NCBI GenBank assembly: GCA_026120035.1
Contig: JALRME010000081.1
Location: 1 to 43,147 of the forward strand
Direction of reading: 5' to 3'
From: Coleophoma eucalyptorum
Lineage: Eukaryota; Ascomycota; Leotiomycetes; Helotiales; Dermateaceae
Length of the DNA: 43,147 nucleotides
The first letter of the stretch is position 1. Each line of letters starts with the position of its first letter. Shown one piece after another: positions 22,013 to 33,320 of this stretch. The position numbers and the translations under genes were made by a program. Below the pieces are notes generated by a model. It was not told where the DNA came from. It saw nothing but the letters and a program-made list of their open reading frames with translations, and searched no databases.

Positions 22013-23037
22013 CGGCATTAGGTCTAACATACGCAAGTGTAGATTTATAAATAAATAACTGTTATAACTCTATACGCTTATATAGGCCTGGGCTCAGGAA
22101 AGAACTTTCCCGATTAAAAGACCAGGAAGAGAGAATGAAGTTCTGGTGTTCAGTAATTGTAGGTACTATCTATTGTTCTATTCAGTCGCTTGCAAATTTA
22201 ACTGACTTCTACCGCCAGAGAAGCTGGAGCAAAGAGGTTGCGTAGATGAAACACATTATAGACCAACCGCTTCTGTAGGAGATCGGTCGCAAGTACGGGA
22301 AGGCTCCTCCAAATCAAGTTATCTTGTATGGGAATGAACAGTGGCCGTTTTGTCATCCCGAAGAGTGTTTTTTGAGTGGCAGATAGAACAGAACCTAAAA
22401 GCATTTTTCAAGCTGCAGCATGAAGATATGGAGCAAATCACGCTCTTGTTTTCTTCTGCTTTTACATACAGCTATGATCAAATCCAGAATAGAAACTGGT
22501 ATAACAAGTATAGGCTGAGTAGAATGGAACACTCCGTCCGCTCCGCCATACACAAGTCTCATACCAGTAGATTAGCTTAGAAATAATTATATATCGTGAT
22601 AGGAGTGGATCACGTGACCAGAAATGACACCCAAATTAGGATTGGGCAAAACATTTCTTCCAGCCTCTTCCTAACTTTGAGTAGATCTTATAGCTTCTCG
22701 GGGGTTCCGAAGGGAAATCGCGTATCATACACAATTTTCCTAAACGCGTTATGGTCAGCTAGCCCGTGCGCATCCCCTACCGAGTCTATAGGAGATTAGT
22801 AAGGAGGGAACGCGTATTATGGTCAAATATATCGAAATACTATGTTTAGTATAATAATTAGGATGGTTTCAGTTCAGTGGGCAAGATCAATAAGAGGCGC
22901 ACGAAAATCTAATGAAACAGTGTTTTAAGGTTGAATACATAATGCCTCTGCTTAGTGATGAACTTTTGAATTAAAGCATTATGCAGCCTGTATTCTGTCT
23001 TTAAGTTGCCTATGTCTATTCTCGCCTCGAGAGATTA
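22013..23037. other. Intergenic 1 kb
   Basis: The 3' flanks of two converging genes (SDR plus, ABC transporter minus). Only short ORFs without recognisable domains are seen. A TCACGTGACC motif lies at 22610-22619. Confidence 0.6.
22610..22619. repeat. TCACGTGACC motif
   Basis: Identical to the motif at 29837-29846 and to one arm of the inverted repeat at 34863-34883. CACGTG is an E-box, bound by bHLH factors such as Cbf1 in fungi, but its position between converging genes makes a transposon-end origin equally likely. Confidence 0.45.
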
Positions 23038-26000
23038 CTAGAGTTTCCGCTTTCGCGTAGATCTTGGCACACGCGTGAGCCAGTATAAGAAAAGGGCCCC
23101 GAATATGTTGAAAATGATAAAGGCGAAGAGAATGGCAAAATTGCGCCATCGTTCAGCTATTTGAAGTTTTGATTAGAAGTAGCAAAACTTGCCATTGGGC
23201 GTCTAACTCACAGTAGTACGATTTTACTCCCTCGAGAAACATATTGGTTTCCTTGATGGGGCAGTATTGACAAGCTGCCCGTGATTCAGCTGTCTCGGGC
23301 AAAATGTAACCTCCCGCCAAGACCTCGTACGGTCTCAAAAATTGGGCACATGTTTGGCCTGGAGGAGGGCTCAGGTGAAGGAGCTCATTCGAAGCACATT
23401 GTACCTGAGTGTTTGCGACAGCCGTTGATAGCATAGCCGATAAAAGGTAAGTGAATGGCGACAAGTAATACATGAACGTCCAAAAGGCTGGAAAATTGTC
23501 AGGCGTAGCGAGCACGCCGCAGAATATCAATGTGAGCATGAACAGCATATTGGCAATATTGCCACCCGTTTCAGCGCTTTCGAACCCTGCGATAATCATA
23601 TCGGTGAAGGTAGACGTAAAGATCATGAACTGCCACAGAAGCAGACACATGAGCGCTCCACGTTCGGTCTGCTGGCCTGCCGCGATTGCATTTCGATGTA
23701 GTCCAACAGGGTAATACCAACAGGCGAACATAAGGACTGCCATAAGGCTGTTCCAAGGAATTTCAACAATAATCTGTGCCAGCATGAAAACCTTCCAGCT
23801 ATACGTCTTGGAAAGACGCTCGCGGGCTTCGAACAGATCGCGCTGGGTAACGAAATGTGGCATGGTCTGCAGCACTAACTGGCCAAAGACTGTCAGGATG
23901 TTGAAGATAGCAAACATTTGGTTTTGTAAGCCCTGTATAGTATTAGGTGCATCAAAGAAGACGAAACCAATAAATAGCGCGACTAGTACGCATAGTGCCG
24001 CTTTAGAATAGATATAACTGGGTGTGCGCCAGTACTGCTGGAAAACGCGATAGGTGACTTCCACCAATTGTGCTATAAAACCGGTAGCGAATTCTTTAGA
24101 GCTGGCGTTGGCATCTGCCTGATTTGAGGCTGCGGTATCTTCCTGGAGGCGTTGAAGCTCGTCATGGACCATTTCAAACTCTGGACTATGTCGCCAAGTA
24201 TCTACCCAATCTACCTCGCTGTGGGTTGCAGGTGCTGCTCCAATGACCTCAAGCATCCATTCCGCAGGATTGGCGGTCTGTGGACAGGTTATGGCCCCAT
24301 TTCGCTCGAAATATGACGTCATTGCTGTACCGATGTCGCCAAAGTATACGGTTTTGCCACCCTTAGCAAGCAGGAGAAGTCGATCGAAGCGTTGCAACAG
24401 AACAGCAGATGGTTGATGTATAGTGCAGAGAACCGCTTGACCAGCATCTGCAAGTCTCCTAAGAAGATCCAAGATGGCCCACGAGGTCTGCGAGTCTAGG
24501 CCAGAAGTTGGCTCATCGACGAAAAGCAATAAGGGAGGCCGAGCCGCAAGCTCCACTCCAATCGTTAGCCGTTTCCTTTGCTCGACATTGAGTCCTTCAC
24601 CTGGCACACCAACAATAGCGTCGGCATACTCTTCCATACCAAGCATGTTAATCACTTTGTCAACGTAAGCCACTTTCTCTGCTCGTGGGATTTCAGCCGC
24701 CTGGCGAAGAAGAGCTGAGAAAGTGAGTGCCTCTCGAACGCTAGCAGTCGCCAGGTGTAAGTCTTGTTGTTGAACATAGCCTGTGTTTCTCTGAAATGAC
24801 TCATCTCGCGCACGGCCGTTTACAAAAATCTCTCCAGTAAGGATGCCTACTCTCAAGCGGTCAGCGAGTGCGTCAAGTAGTGTAGTCTTGCCAGCTCCAG
24901 AGACACCCATAAGCGCTGTAAGCTTGCCTGGCTTAACCCAGCCATCGACGTGATCAAGAATCCGTCGTGTTTTGCCCTTGACCTTGATGTCGTAGCATAC
25001 GTCTTTCCAATGGAAAATATTGGAGTGAGCTTGTAGCAAGCCTGCCTTGTCATCGGCATTATCAACACCTCGCGCACTTTCTCCATTAGTGATGATTGAG
25101 TGAAGGTTTATTTGCCCATTCTCAATATCTGACAATGTCTTTCCGCCCCTTGTTGCTGAATAAAATTCTTTCCGAAATATTAAGACCTCCCCTTCTGACT
25201 TCTTCCCGGTCACAAGTTCCGCCGTGGCAATGTATGTGCACATGAATCCGACAATGAAGGCACAGATAATACCAAAATTGCGCCAACGATGAGCATAGTG
25301 GTAGTGGAACACGCTCATGATATAATCTTCGCCCTTTACAAAGGAACTTCCTGCTACCGAACCGGATGATCTGCAGACCCGACTTGACTCGGGTAGATTT
25401 TCGAATCCCGGGACAGCTGGATCAGGAACGTACTCGCTGCAGAGATATTGTCGACCATGGAACTCGTTCGCTAAGAGTGCTTCGAAACCATAAGCGAGGG
25501 GATTAACGTGATTAATCCACCGGCACCAACCCAGCATGTAATCAGTAGGAATAACAAAACCGGTGAAAATAATTAGGGCGAGTATGAGAATGGCGGCAGG
25601 CACCATTGCCTGCGAGATCGTCCGTGAACCAGCGCCGATAGTCCTGAAGACCATGCTCATAGACAACACTACAGCAAATTGAATTAGTAGGAAGAAGAAG
25701 AAGGCATCAGCCTCGCGTCTCAAGTTGGACATGAAATATATAACGGTGTTATAGAATAGGGTGTTCAGAACTTTATAAGGCAAATCGCAGATTATAGAAG
25801 AGATGGCTTCAGCAGATGGATGGTACATTGCGTAACGGCTTTGCTTTTCTACAATTGGGCGTTGAGCGTATAAGGTACCGATCTAAGCCTATGTTAGCAT
25901 TGATTATGGTGAAGGGAATTCAGGATTCGTTTACTTCTAGAGAGCTGGAGAATGCATTAGTTAAACAGGAAAAGAAGATTAAGGCTCCGCGCTGATAGAA

Positions 26001-27642
26001 GCTGGAGGTTGTCATTGGCAGATTGTAGAAAACACTGGCGACGATCAAGGCAACAACCGTATTACCAATTAATGCGCCAATAGTAATGCTCGGATCGCCA
26101 CAAATTCGTCGCCAGCCTCTCCAAAGGCATAATTGGAGCTGTTGTAGAAATGACAAGGTGTAGGGTGACTCTGGCCGCTGACTCTTGGCTTGTTCCTTTC
26201 TCTTTTGGGCCCGAAATAGCTCTGCAGAATTGCCACCGAGAGGAAATTCCTTCTTGTATTCTTCTATTTGCTCTTTTAAAGCCGTAAACTCTGGACTGGC
26301 TCTCCATGCAGAGGCAAAGTCTTGTGAAGTTTTGGGAGAGAGTTCTTCGAAACCGGGACGCACTATCCGTTCCGAAGGGTTCATCATCGAGGTGAGAAAG
26401 TCCGGAGTAGTTTGTCCATCGAGACATTGGAATCCCAGCCTCTCAAAGTAAGCGCGGGCTTCACCGGTAGGGCCGAAGAAGATCTGATGTCCATCGTAGA
26501 GCACGGTGACCTTGTCAAAGAGATCATAAGCCGACTGTGGCGATTGGTAAATTGAGACGCACGCCGAAGTCCCAAAAATCTCCGTCTGGACACGGATGGT
26601 CCTGCAGAATTCGACTGCATTGGCACTATCTAGGCCTCGGGTACTATTATCCCAGCACTGCAAGGGAGCACGGCTGAGCGCTGCTTCAGAGATGGTCACT
26701 CGCTTCCGCTCGCCACCTGAAACCCCTCGAATAAAGTCGTTGCCTACAGGAGTGTTAAGGGTATGCGAAATTCCAAATGCCGCCATTGTCACATCACGAA
26801 GATGACTGGTATATATCTCTTTATCCACCCCCGAAGGTAGACTACGGGGAACCCGGGCGCGGGCTGCGAAGGTTAGTGTATCGCCGACGCTTAGCATGGG
26901 GAAGTGGACATCGACTTCGGCCGTATAGATAGCATCGCCTTTGTGGGCGGTATGCATCTCGTCTGCGGGAATACCTGTGCAATTGTGAGCGGAGCCGAGG
27001 GCCATCATGGTACGCAGAGGAATCCTCACCTTGATAGTTGAAGTAGGCTTCTTTTCCAACATGGATGCCTGTTGTTTCTCCTGCAATTGTCTTCAGTAGA
27101 GTCGAGCAGCCGGAGCCTGGCGGGCCTAGAATAACGAGCATTTCGCCTTTGTGCAACAGGCCGTCAAATTTGTGGAGGATATCAACCTTGCGGCGATGCC
27201 CGGCACCGAATAAGGAGCGGACAATTCCAGCCCCTCCAAGCCAGATATTGCCAACATCTTTTTGATAGTCTGTTGATGCTCCATATCCATGGACACTGAG
27301 GTTCTGGAAGCATACTCCAGCGGTCCGGAACCCGGAATGATCTAACCCGACGAAGGCTTCTGCCCATTCTCTAGCACTGAAGCTTGGAGAGGCGGGATTC
27401 GTAGGGGAGTTTTCGTTGTTGTCGAAGAATGGGTTAATGCCATTGCGTTCCGAACCACCTATATATTGTCGTGCTAGATCGTGGACAGCGATGTCTCTCC
27501 TTGACAGTACGTTGAAGGCGTTGCCATTACCTCGGGCGTTTGGACCACGGGAACAAATATCCGTGCTTGCAGGTAGTACGGCATCTTTACACGCCTCGGA
27601 CTCAAAGGCTTGTGAGTCTGGAAATAACTCTGTGACATGCAT
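23038..27642 (-). CDS. PDR-type (ABCG) full-length ABC transporter
   Basis: A pleiotropic-drug-resistance exporter with the (NBD-TMD)2 layout, about 1480 aa, usual for the family. Minus-strand exons: 27642-27030, 26974-25935, 25882-23212 and 23156-23038, all with GT-AG introns of 52-55 nt and intact phase. NBD1 has the PDR-type variant Walker [10 protein letters not shown], signature [13 protein letters not shown] and an atypical Walker B ([13 protein letters not shown]). NBD2 has GVSGAGKTT, the degenerate signature [12 protein letters not shown] and [27 protein letters not shown] and NPAEWMLE motifs are PDR hallmarks. It ends [17 protein letters not shown], as in intact homologues. It should pump hydrophobic drugs, sterols or lipids across the plasma membrane. 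The start is the first in-frame ATG. It diverges from the Zn2Cys6 regulator at 28435, a likely controller. Confidence 0.92.
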
Positions 27643-28434
27643 TTGACCAGTGATGTATAGGCTGTCTAGGTCGTGGTAGACATGTAAATAAGAATTTACG
27701 CTAATATTCTGTCGCCAAAGAGCAAACTGACTGAATGAGACTTCTATCAATCAAAGAAAACGACAGATGATGCACAATGAGAAGGAGCGGTCCGAAGGGT
27801 GACTACATTCATGAATCGATGGTGAAGCTGAGATGATATTTTTGATGAGAAGGATTGACTAAACGGCTCTCATAGCTTTTATAAGAAACGGATCGGAAAG
27901 TGTCGGCGACATGTTATTGACAAGTAGGTCGAGGCAGGCGACTGAGGTGAGATTAGCAGTAGCGGGGAGACTCCATCTTGATAGACATTTTGATTAGTCT
28001 CTGCGCCATGACGAGCGAAAAACATTCTTTGCCAATTCCAAAAACTATGATACCTCCGGGGATGGGACAAATGTAGATCATGTCAAACTCATAAACTCAT
28101 AGTCCTTCCTGTATGGACTCTTGAAATGAGAAACCCACTCAGCGCATGGAAGCCATCCATCACAGCCAATGAATGCGCGTGCGTCTCTGGCACAAATCCG
28201 GCATAGACTGGTTTGAACCTAACGAGGCTAGTGAAGTAGCGCTTAAACGAGGTTAAATACGAGGATTCGCTTCTCGCATCCGTATCAACACCCAAACTAC
28301 GACTACCTCCGCCTCCATTCAACTCAAGTAGCTCTACATTTCTCAACATATTGCAGAAGCTCAAGTCGCTGCTTTGCGCTACGCCTCCGCGTCTGCTTCC
28401 ATTCTGTACGAGGATTCGCATTTCGCTCTCGCCT
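27643..28434. promoter_or_regulatory. Shared divergent promoter, ABC transporter / regulator
   Basis: A 792-bp region between divergently transcribed genes. ACGAGG occurs four times (28222-28227, 28247-28252, 28259-28264 and 28408-28413). The last two sit in an exact 13-bp direct repeat, TACGAGGATTCGC (28258-28270 and 28407-28419). These are candidate sites for the adjacent regulator; this is inference from repetition and position. Confidence 0.5.
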
Positions 28435-29771
28435 ATGGTCGGTCTCCGCCGCCCTCACAAAAAGTCCCGGACAGGATGTAGGGAGTGTAAGCGCCGTAAG
28501 GTCAAGGTAGGTTCAATTGTAGCACCTAAACTACCAATATTACCAGCGCTGAACACTATACAGTGTGATGAGATACAACCATCATGTTTCAATTGCACTA
28601 GATATGGCGTCACCTGCAGCTATGGTCATGATAGTCCCAAGCCGAATGATATTTGGGAACCCTCAAGCGTAACTACGTCCGCTGTAGCTCCTGGTTCTCC
28701 GCTCGTGGAAGATGCACTGGTGGGTCGTGCAAGCTCATGCTTTCTTGACAGTTCAGACACTCTCGATCCTGGTCCGTCCTGGAGACGCGATCTTGAATTG
28801 ATGCATCATTATTGCACTGTCACCAGCAACACCATGGCTCATCAGGAAGCCGTGAAGCACGTGTGGAGGGTTATTTTCCCTCAGGAAGGTTATACTAACG
28901 AGTATGTGTTGCATGGAGTCTTATCCCTTGCTGCGCTCCACAAGGCATTTTTGATGCCTGATCGGAGCGACATCTACCTTACTCGTTCGGCTTTTCATCA
29001 CTCCACTGGGCAGAAACACTTTACAGCCCTGCTGTCCGATGTAAGCGCTGCCAACTGGCGGCCTGTATTCTGTTTTGCTACAATAGTGATAGCTTATGTG
29101 CTATCTCTTCCCATGCAATCCGGCATCGAGTCCGGGGCGAAGAAAGCAGCCATTTCTAGGACATTAGAGCTTTTCTCTGTTACTAGAGGAGTCAAGGCTA
29201 TTCTACTGCCGTTTGTACCGCAGCTCAACAATACGAACCTAGCACCGTTAGTGACTAGCGTTTGGTTGGTCCCCATTGAACCTCTTCAAGATCCGTAGGT
29301 CTGTCCCCCTAAGTACACGAGCTGGCTGAGCTTAAGAAAATAATATCTAGGAAACCATCCCTTAAGTACTCGTTACTTCCTAAGGACATATTGGATGCAC
29401 TTAATCGTGTTCGGCGTTTCCTAGTCGAACATGTCTCTATCAGATATAAAGGCGACTACGAAAAGGCTGTAACAATACTCGAAGTCTCAGCTGTGCAGAT
29501 AGCCTATGCCGACGTCAATGTAGAGGTTGGCGCGATTCTACTATGGCCCTTCTTTCTCCCCGACAGCGTTGTCAATGACATAAAGAATAATGAACCCTTC
29601 GCTCTACTGGTCTTGGCATATTACGCCGTCTTCGTGAATGCATTGGATCGAATCTACTGGTTTTTAAGGGGTTGGGGTCGGAACTTGCTGAAGGACATCG
29701 ATGATCAGATCGAAGAGCAAGACCTATGTAGAGACTTTCTAGAGTGGCCGCGGCTACACATCCGCGAATAA
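28435..29771 (+). CDS. Zn(II)2Cys6 transcription factor next to the ABC transporter
   Basis: Predicted exons 28435-28506, 28564-29294 and 29351-29771, about 407 aa. The first intron (57 nt) splits the zinc cluster between KVK and CDE; the cluster (C-x2-C-x6-C-x6-C-x2-C-x6-C) is at about residues 15-42. A DLELMHHYCTVTSNTMA segment and then YVLHGVLSLAALH are typical of the regulator class often annotated as 'sterol uptake control' (UPC2-like) proteins. The second intron is less certain. It restores an open frame, but the skipped sequence (29314-29350) itself reads HELAELKKIISRKPSL, like conserved protein, so a frameshift there is an alternative. It is paralogous to the regulator at 30476-31920 and shares its intron position. 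It probably controls the divergent ABC gene. Confidence 0.75.
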
Positions 29772-30475
29772 GCACAACATTAAGCCCTGACCTGCCCAGA
29801 TTGGGCAATTGGATAATCCAGGACATTGGATATATATCACGTGACCCTATGACAGTATGCACAAGCGAGCATGAGCTGAGTCGGAGGGGTTTCGGACCTA
29901 GGAAGCATATAAAGGGGATGTGACTTGGAATTGGGTTTCTTTTGTTCTCTTCTTCTTATCTTTTTTGTGTCCTTCGTACGAGACCTATAGGGTTTGGAAC
30001 ACCTTTATCCTGCCATTGATTCACCTGTGTCCTTGCACTATCCTACCTTTGATTGACTTATGTCCTTATATCGCTATAAAGTCCTTAAAGTGCAGGCGGG
30101 ATTAAGGTTTGGGAGGCGCACGGGCGTAGGCCGCAGGCGAGAGTCGAGTCGGTCGCGGGGCGGGCGGAGGAGGACACGAGTCCTCAGGGAATTGGTTCAG
30201 CTTGATGTTCTAATGGATTTACCATTGTTGTTCGTACGACATGAACACACTTCGATAGCTAGCTTTTTGATTCATGTAAGCAATTGGTGTTATTGACATT
30301 GCCTGGAAAGTCATAGGGCAAAATCAATTCTCATGTACGACTACTCGCTTACAATCACTGTACGTTGAGACCTAAAAACTAAATTCCTACCCGTAACTAA
30401 ATAACTCGAGTTATTAATTATATAGGTATGCCCATCGCTAAGCCGTCAAAGAGACCGCAACGCCAATAATGCTCA
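29772..30475. other. Repeat-rich gap between two converging regulators
   Basis: No gene. It contains a TCACGTGACC motif (29837-29846), the second copy of the dispersed repeat found at the window start (29966-30075) and a GC-rich patch (about 30095-30185) with a 6-bp-arm hairpin GAGGAC/GTCCTC at 30169-30184. The remainder is AT-rich. Confidence 0.6.
29966..30075. repeat. Dispersed repeat, copy 2, with internal TGTCCTT periodicity
   Basis: It starts with TGTGTCCTTCGTACGAGACC, as at position 1, and continues with the same ordered blocks (TATCCTGCCATTGATT, CCTGTGTCCTT). The unit ATCCT(G/A)CC(A/T)TTGATT…TGTCCTT then repeats once more, imperfectly, with a period of about 33 bp. Identity to copy 1 is high only in blocks, so both are old or one is diverged. 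Confidence 0.65.
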
Positions 30476-31920
30476 TCACATGACAGTCCCAGGAATCCAC
30501 CCGGTCTCCTCGATTGGCCATCTTATCCAAAACTTGTGTACATCATCAAGAATATAGTGGATACGCCCAATCAAATACATTCCCCACCCTTCCATCCACC
30601 AGAAATGCTCTAACCGTTTCAACAATACACAAAAGAATACAAACACACACAAGGAATCGCTGTCAGTATTCTTTAGCAATCCCAAATACTCATCACTGAC
30701 CTTATATAACCAAGCAAAAGCACACCTCACCTCATCCCCATCCCGCAGATCGCTGCGATATGTGAACGTAAAACTCCGTTTCAATGCATCAATGGCCTTT
30801 AAAAGGATTTCCTGCTTCTGAAGATTATTAGCGTTATACAGGCAGATGCTGTTCTCGAGTTCTTTGAAGCCTTCATTGGTGTCCGGCGAGTGGGTTTCCC
30901 AAGCATCTTTCATCTTCATCCCTGTCCGGAACAAGGCCGCCAGAGGTGACAAGAGAATAGCATCGCGCTCTGCATCCATCAAGCATCGGATACCTCGGAA
31001 GAGAAAAAGCCACTCTGGCAAGACGCTGTTTTTGACAGCGAGTAAGTCGTCTGGTTCCTTGGGACTAGCGAGAGCGAAGACAAAGGTCAGGATGGAGAAG
31101 ACATAGAGCGGGGTACTATTCGCTGGAGTTATATTCAAAATCAAGGGCAATGCGGTGGCAGATGCGGCATTGTGATGTAGAAATGCTTGAGCAACAAAGA
31201 ATTCCTTCCTCTCTGGCTTGAAGCGGGAGAGGTGGAGGGACGCGAGGGATAAGATTCCGCGGAGGACGTATGGGTGTGAGAAGCTCAGCTGCGGGATGGT
31301 CAACCGCCAGAGGTCGCGAAGCATGGGCTCGGTGGAGAGGGTGAGACAAGTAGATGTAGTGAAGTGGTGGAGGAGCTCGAGGTCGACGACGCTGAGACCG
31401 GCAGACTCGTTGGCGGCAAGGTTGTGAATAGAGGCAATGGCGCACGGATTGAAGTCGCATTTAACACGATGGCTGATGCAATTGCGACAGGAGGGTCGTT
31501 GCTCATCGCACTGTAAATGAAGAATTAGAAATATTAAATAGTGTGGATTTGTACCAGGTTTTAATTCTGGAATAGGAATGTTTATAGGCTGTGAGATGAG
31601 TGATGCTGCCCGGCATTGAGCACACTCGAACCCCAAAAAAAACACGATTCCGACTCGATAGAGCAGGATCTTAAATCTCGACATATAGAGATAGTGAGCG
31701 CAATCGCATCTACAATGAGGACTCTAGCCAATAAGGAAGGACTGAATAGAAGATTCTCAAGAATGAGAAATAGCCAAGGAATCGCCACGAATCCGTCCTC
31801 TGTTTACGGTGAGGGCAAACTGAATGAACTTACCTTAATCTTCCTGGACTTACAGACCCGACAACCAGTCCTGCATTTAGAATGCGATCTGCGAGAGGTC
31901 ATTTCATAAGGGGTTGACAT
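30476..31920 (-). CDS. Zn(II)2Cys6 transcription factor next to the RTA1 gene
   Basis: Exon 1 is 31920-31834 (29 codons) and exon 2 is 31510-30476, about 373 aa. The zinc cluster is split between KIK and CDE by a 323-nt intron (31511-31833), unusually long here, at the same point as in the regulator at 28435. The cluster (CRVCKSRKIKC…CRNCISHRVKC) is complete. DLELLHHFTTSTCLTLS and YVLRGILSLASLH place it in the same UPC2-like/Fungal_trans_2 class. An in-frame ATG at 32004 would add a Thr/Arg/Pro-rich leader covering a 9-bp tandem repeat; 31920 is preferred because it gives the short N-terminus usual for the class. It is divergent from the RTA1 gene at 32276 and converges on its paralogue. Confidence 0.82.
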
Positions 31921-32275
31921 AATTGGGGTGGTTTGAGAAGGGCGTGGGTATGTGGGCAAAGTGGGCAAAGTGCGAGAAGTGCGAAAAGTGCGAAAATCTC
32001 GCACCGGCTTCTAACCTTCGGATGGTCAGGGATTCCTTTGCGTAAACATTTTGTCGAGGCCTTGGCAATGAGAACGGGCTCTAGACCCCCATGATATGCG
32101 CGCTCTGAAAGTTCGATAGCAATCTTGGCCAAAAACTGTCGTTATCCTTACCATCATCTTCAAGTATATAAGTAGGTGAATAAGTACATATCTTGTTAAC
32201 CGCACATCAATTAGAATATTTATCACCTCTATTCTGGATTTCATTACCTGCAAACTAACATCGAGCTTTGTTAAG
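31921..32275. promoter_or_regulatory. Shared divergent promoter, regulator / RTA1-like gene
   Basis: Only 355 bp separate the two start codons, so the genes likely share control elements. The 9-bp tandem repeat (31952-31996) is on the regulator side. TA-rich sequence (TATATAAGTAGG, about 32164-32175) is on the RTA1 side. Confidence 0.5.
31952..31996. repeat. 9-bp tandem repeat, five units
   Basis: Units GTGGGCAAA (x2), GTGCGAGAA and GTGCGAAAA (x2) follow each other without gap. It lies 32-76 bp upstream of the regulator's chosen ATG (in its leader). If translation began at 32004 it would encode a Thr/Arg- then Thr/Pro-rich stretch. Confidence 0.8.
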
Positions 32276-33098
32276 ATGGCACCATCCGACAATTACCGAT
32301 ACAACCCGTCCGAAACGGCTGCCGTCATCTTCGTAGCAATCTTTGCTATGTCTACTTGTTTACATCTCTTCCAGCTGCTACGGGAGAGGACATGGTATTT
32401 TGTTCCATTCCTTATCGGGGGATTATGTAAGTTGCCTAGCTAATAGGGGCTTGTTCGTTGCGGTTTATAACATTTTATTCAATAGTTGAATCTATCGGAT
32501 ATGTCACTCGAACGGTCAATGCTGCACAGTCACCTAACTGGACAGACACACCATTCATAATCATGAGTCTCCTGCTCTTGCTCGGCCCTACCCTTTTCGC
32601 AGCTTCGATATACATGATACTTGCACGGGTTATTCGTCTAATCGACGCAGAGGAACATTCTTTGATCAGGACGAGATGGCTAACAAAAGTCTTCGTCGTT
32701 GGAGATATCGTTTCGTTCCTAACCCAGTCAGCCGGTACGTCATCCACACCGCATCTAAATAGGCCCTTTAACTTTGTGCAGGAGGTGGCATTCTTGCAAG
32801 CGCTCAGAGTAGTTCCACTCGCAAAATAGGTCAGGACATTATCCTTGCTGGCATCGGTATCCAAGTCGGCATTTTCGGCTGCTTCATGGTTATAACCGCC
32901 ATTTTCCACTATCGCATTTGCACCCATCCGACAACTCGCTCCCAGGCAATTCAAGTACCCTGGGAGCAGTATATAATTATTCTCTACATCGCCTCAGGTT
33001 TCATAATGATCCGGTCGATATTCCGCATTGTTGAATACGCAACTGGGCGGGATGGTGTGCTGCAGTCGAATGAGGTGTATCTGTATGTTTTTGACTAG
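32276..33098 (+). CDS. RTA1-like multi-pass membrane protein, C-terminally truncated
   Basis: RTA1/RTM1 family, a fungal seven-helix membrane protein linked to resistance to sterol analogues and toxic lipids (Rta1, Rsb1 in yeast). Exons 32276-32426, 32486-32734 and 32782-33098 with canonical introns of 59 and 47 nt; 238 aa. Family features: an N-terminal hydrophobic segment with YNPSETAA, SIGYVTRTVN, LLLLLGPTLFAASIYMILARVI, FVVGDIVSFLTQSAGGG and IRSIFRIVEYATG. The reading ends at TAG (33096-33098) right after EVYLYVFD. The same frame continues for 51 more codons (ALMWLCMVLLNIWHPS…, to TAG 33252-33254), which is the expected last membrane segment and tail. The stop is therefore probably a nonsense mutation. 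It is divergent from the regulator ending at 31920. Confidence 0.8.
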
Positions 33099-33320
33099 GC
33101 GCTTATGTGGTTATGTATGGTGCTATTAAATATATGGCATCCAAGCCGCATTATTTCACAGAAGAAGACTTTCAGTAACTTGAGCGAGCAGGAGAGTCAG
33201 AGTGAGAGTCATGAGATGACGGGAGGAAGAAGCAGGTCAAGTGTACAGAGTTAGACAAGGGATGTGCCCATCAATTAAGGGTTTGCTAAATCTTCTATTA
33301 GATCATTTGCAAGCATAGAC

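Noticed and set aside
10693..23038. A secondary-metabolite biosynthetic cluster (SDRs, regulators, ABC transporter)
   Set aside because: No polyketide synthase, NRPS, terpene synthase or P450 backbone gene is in the window, so tailoring-like genes alone do not support it.
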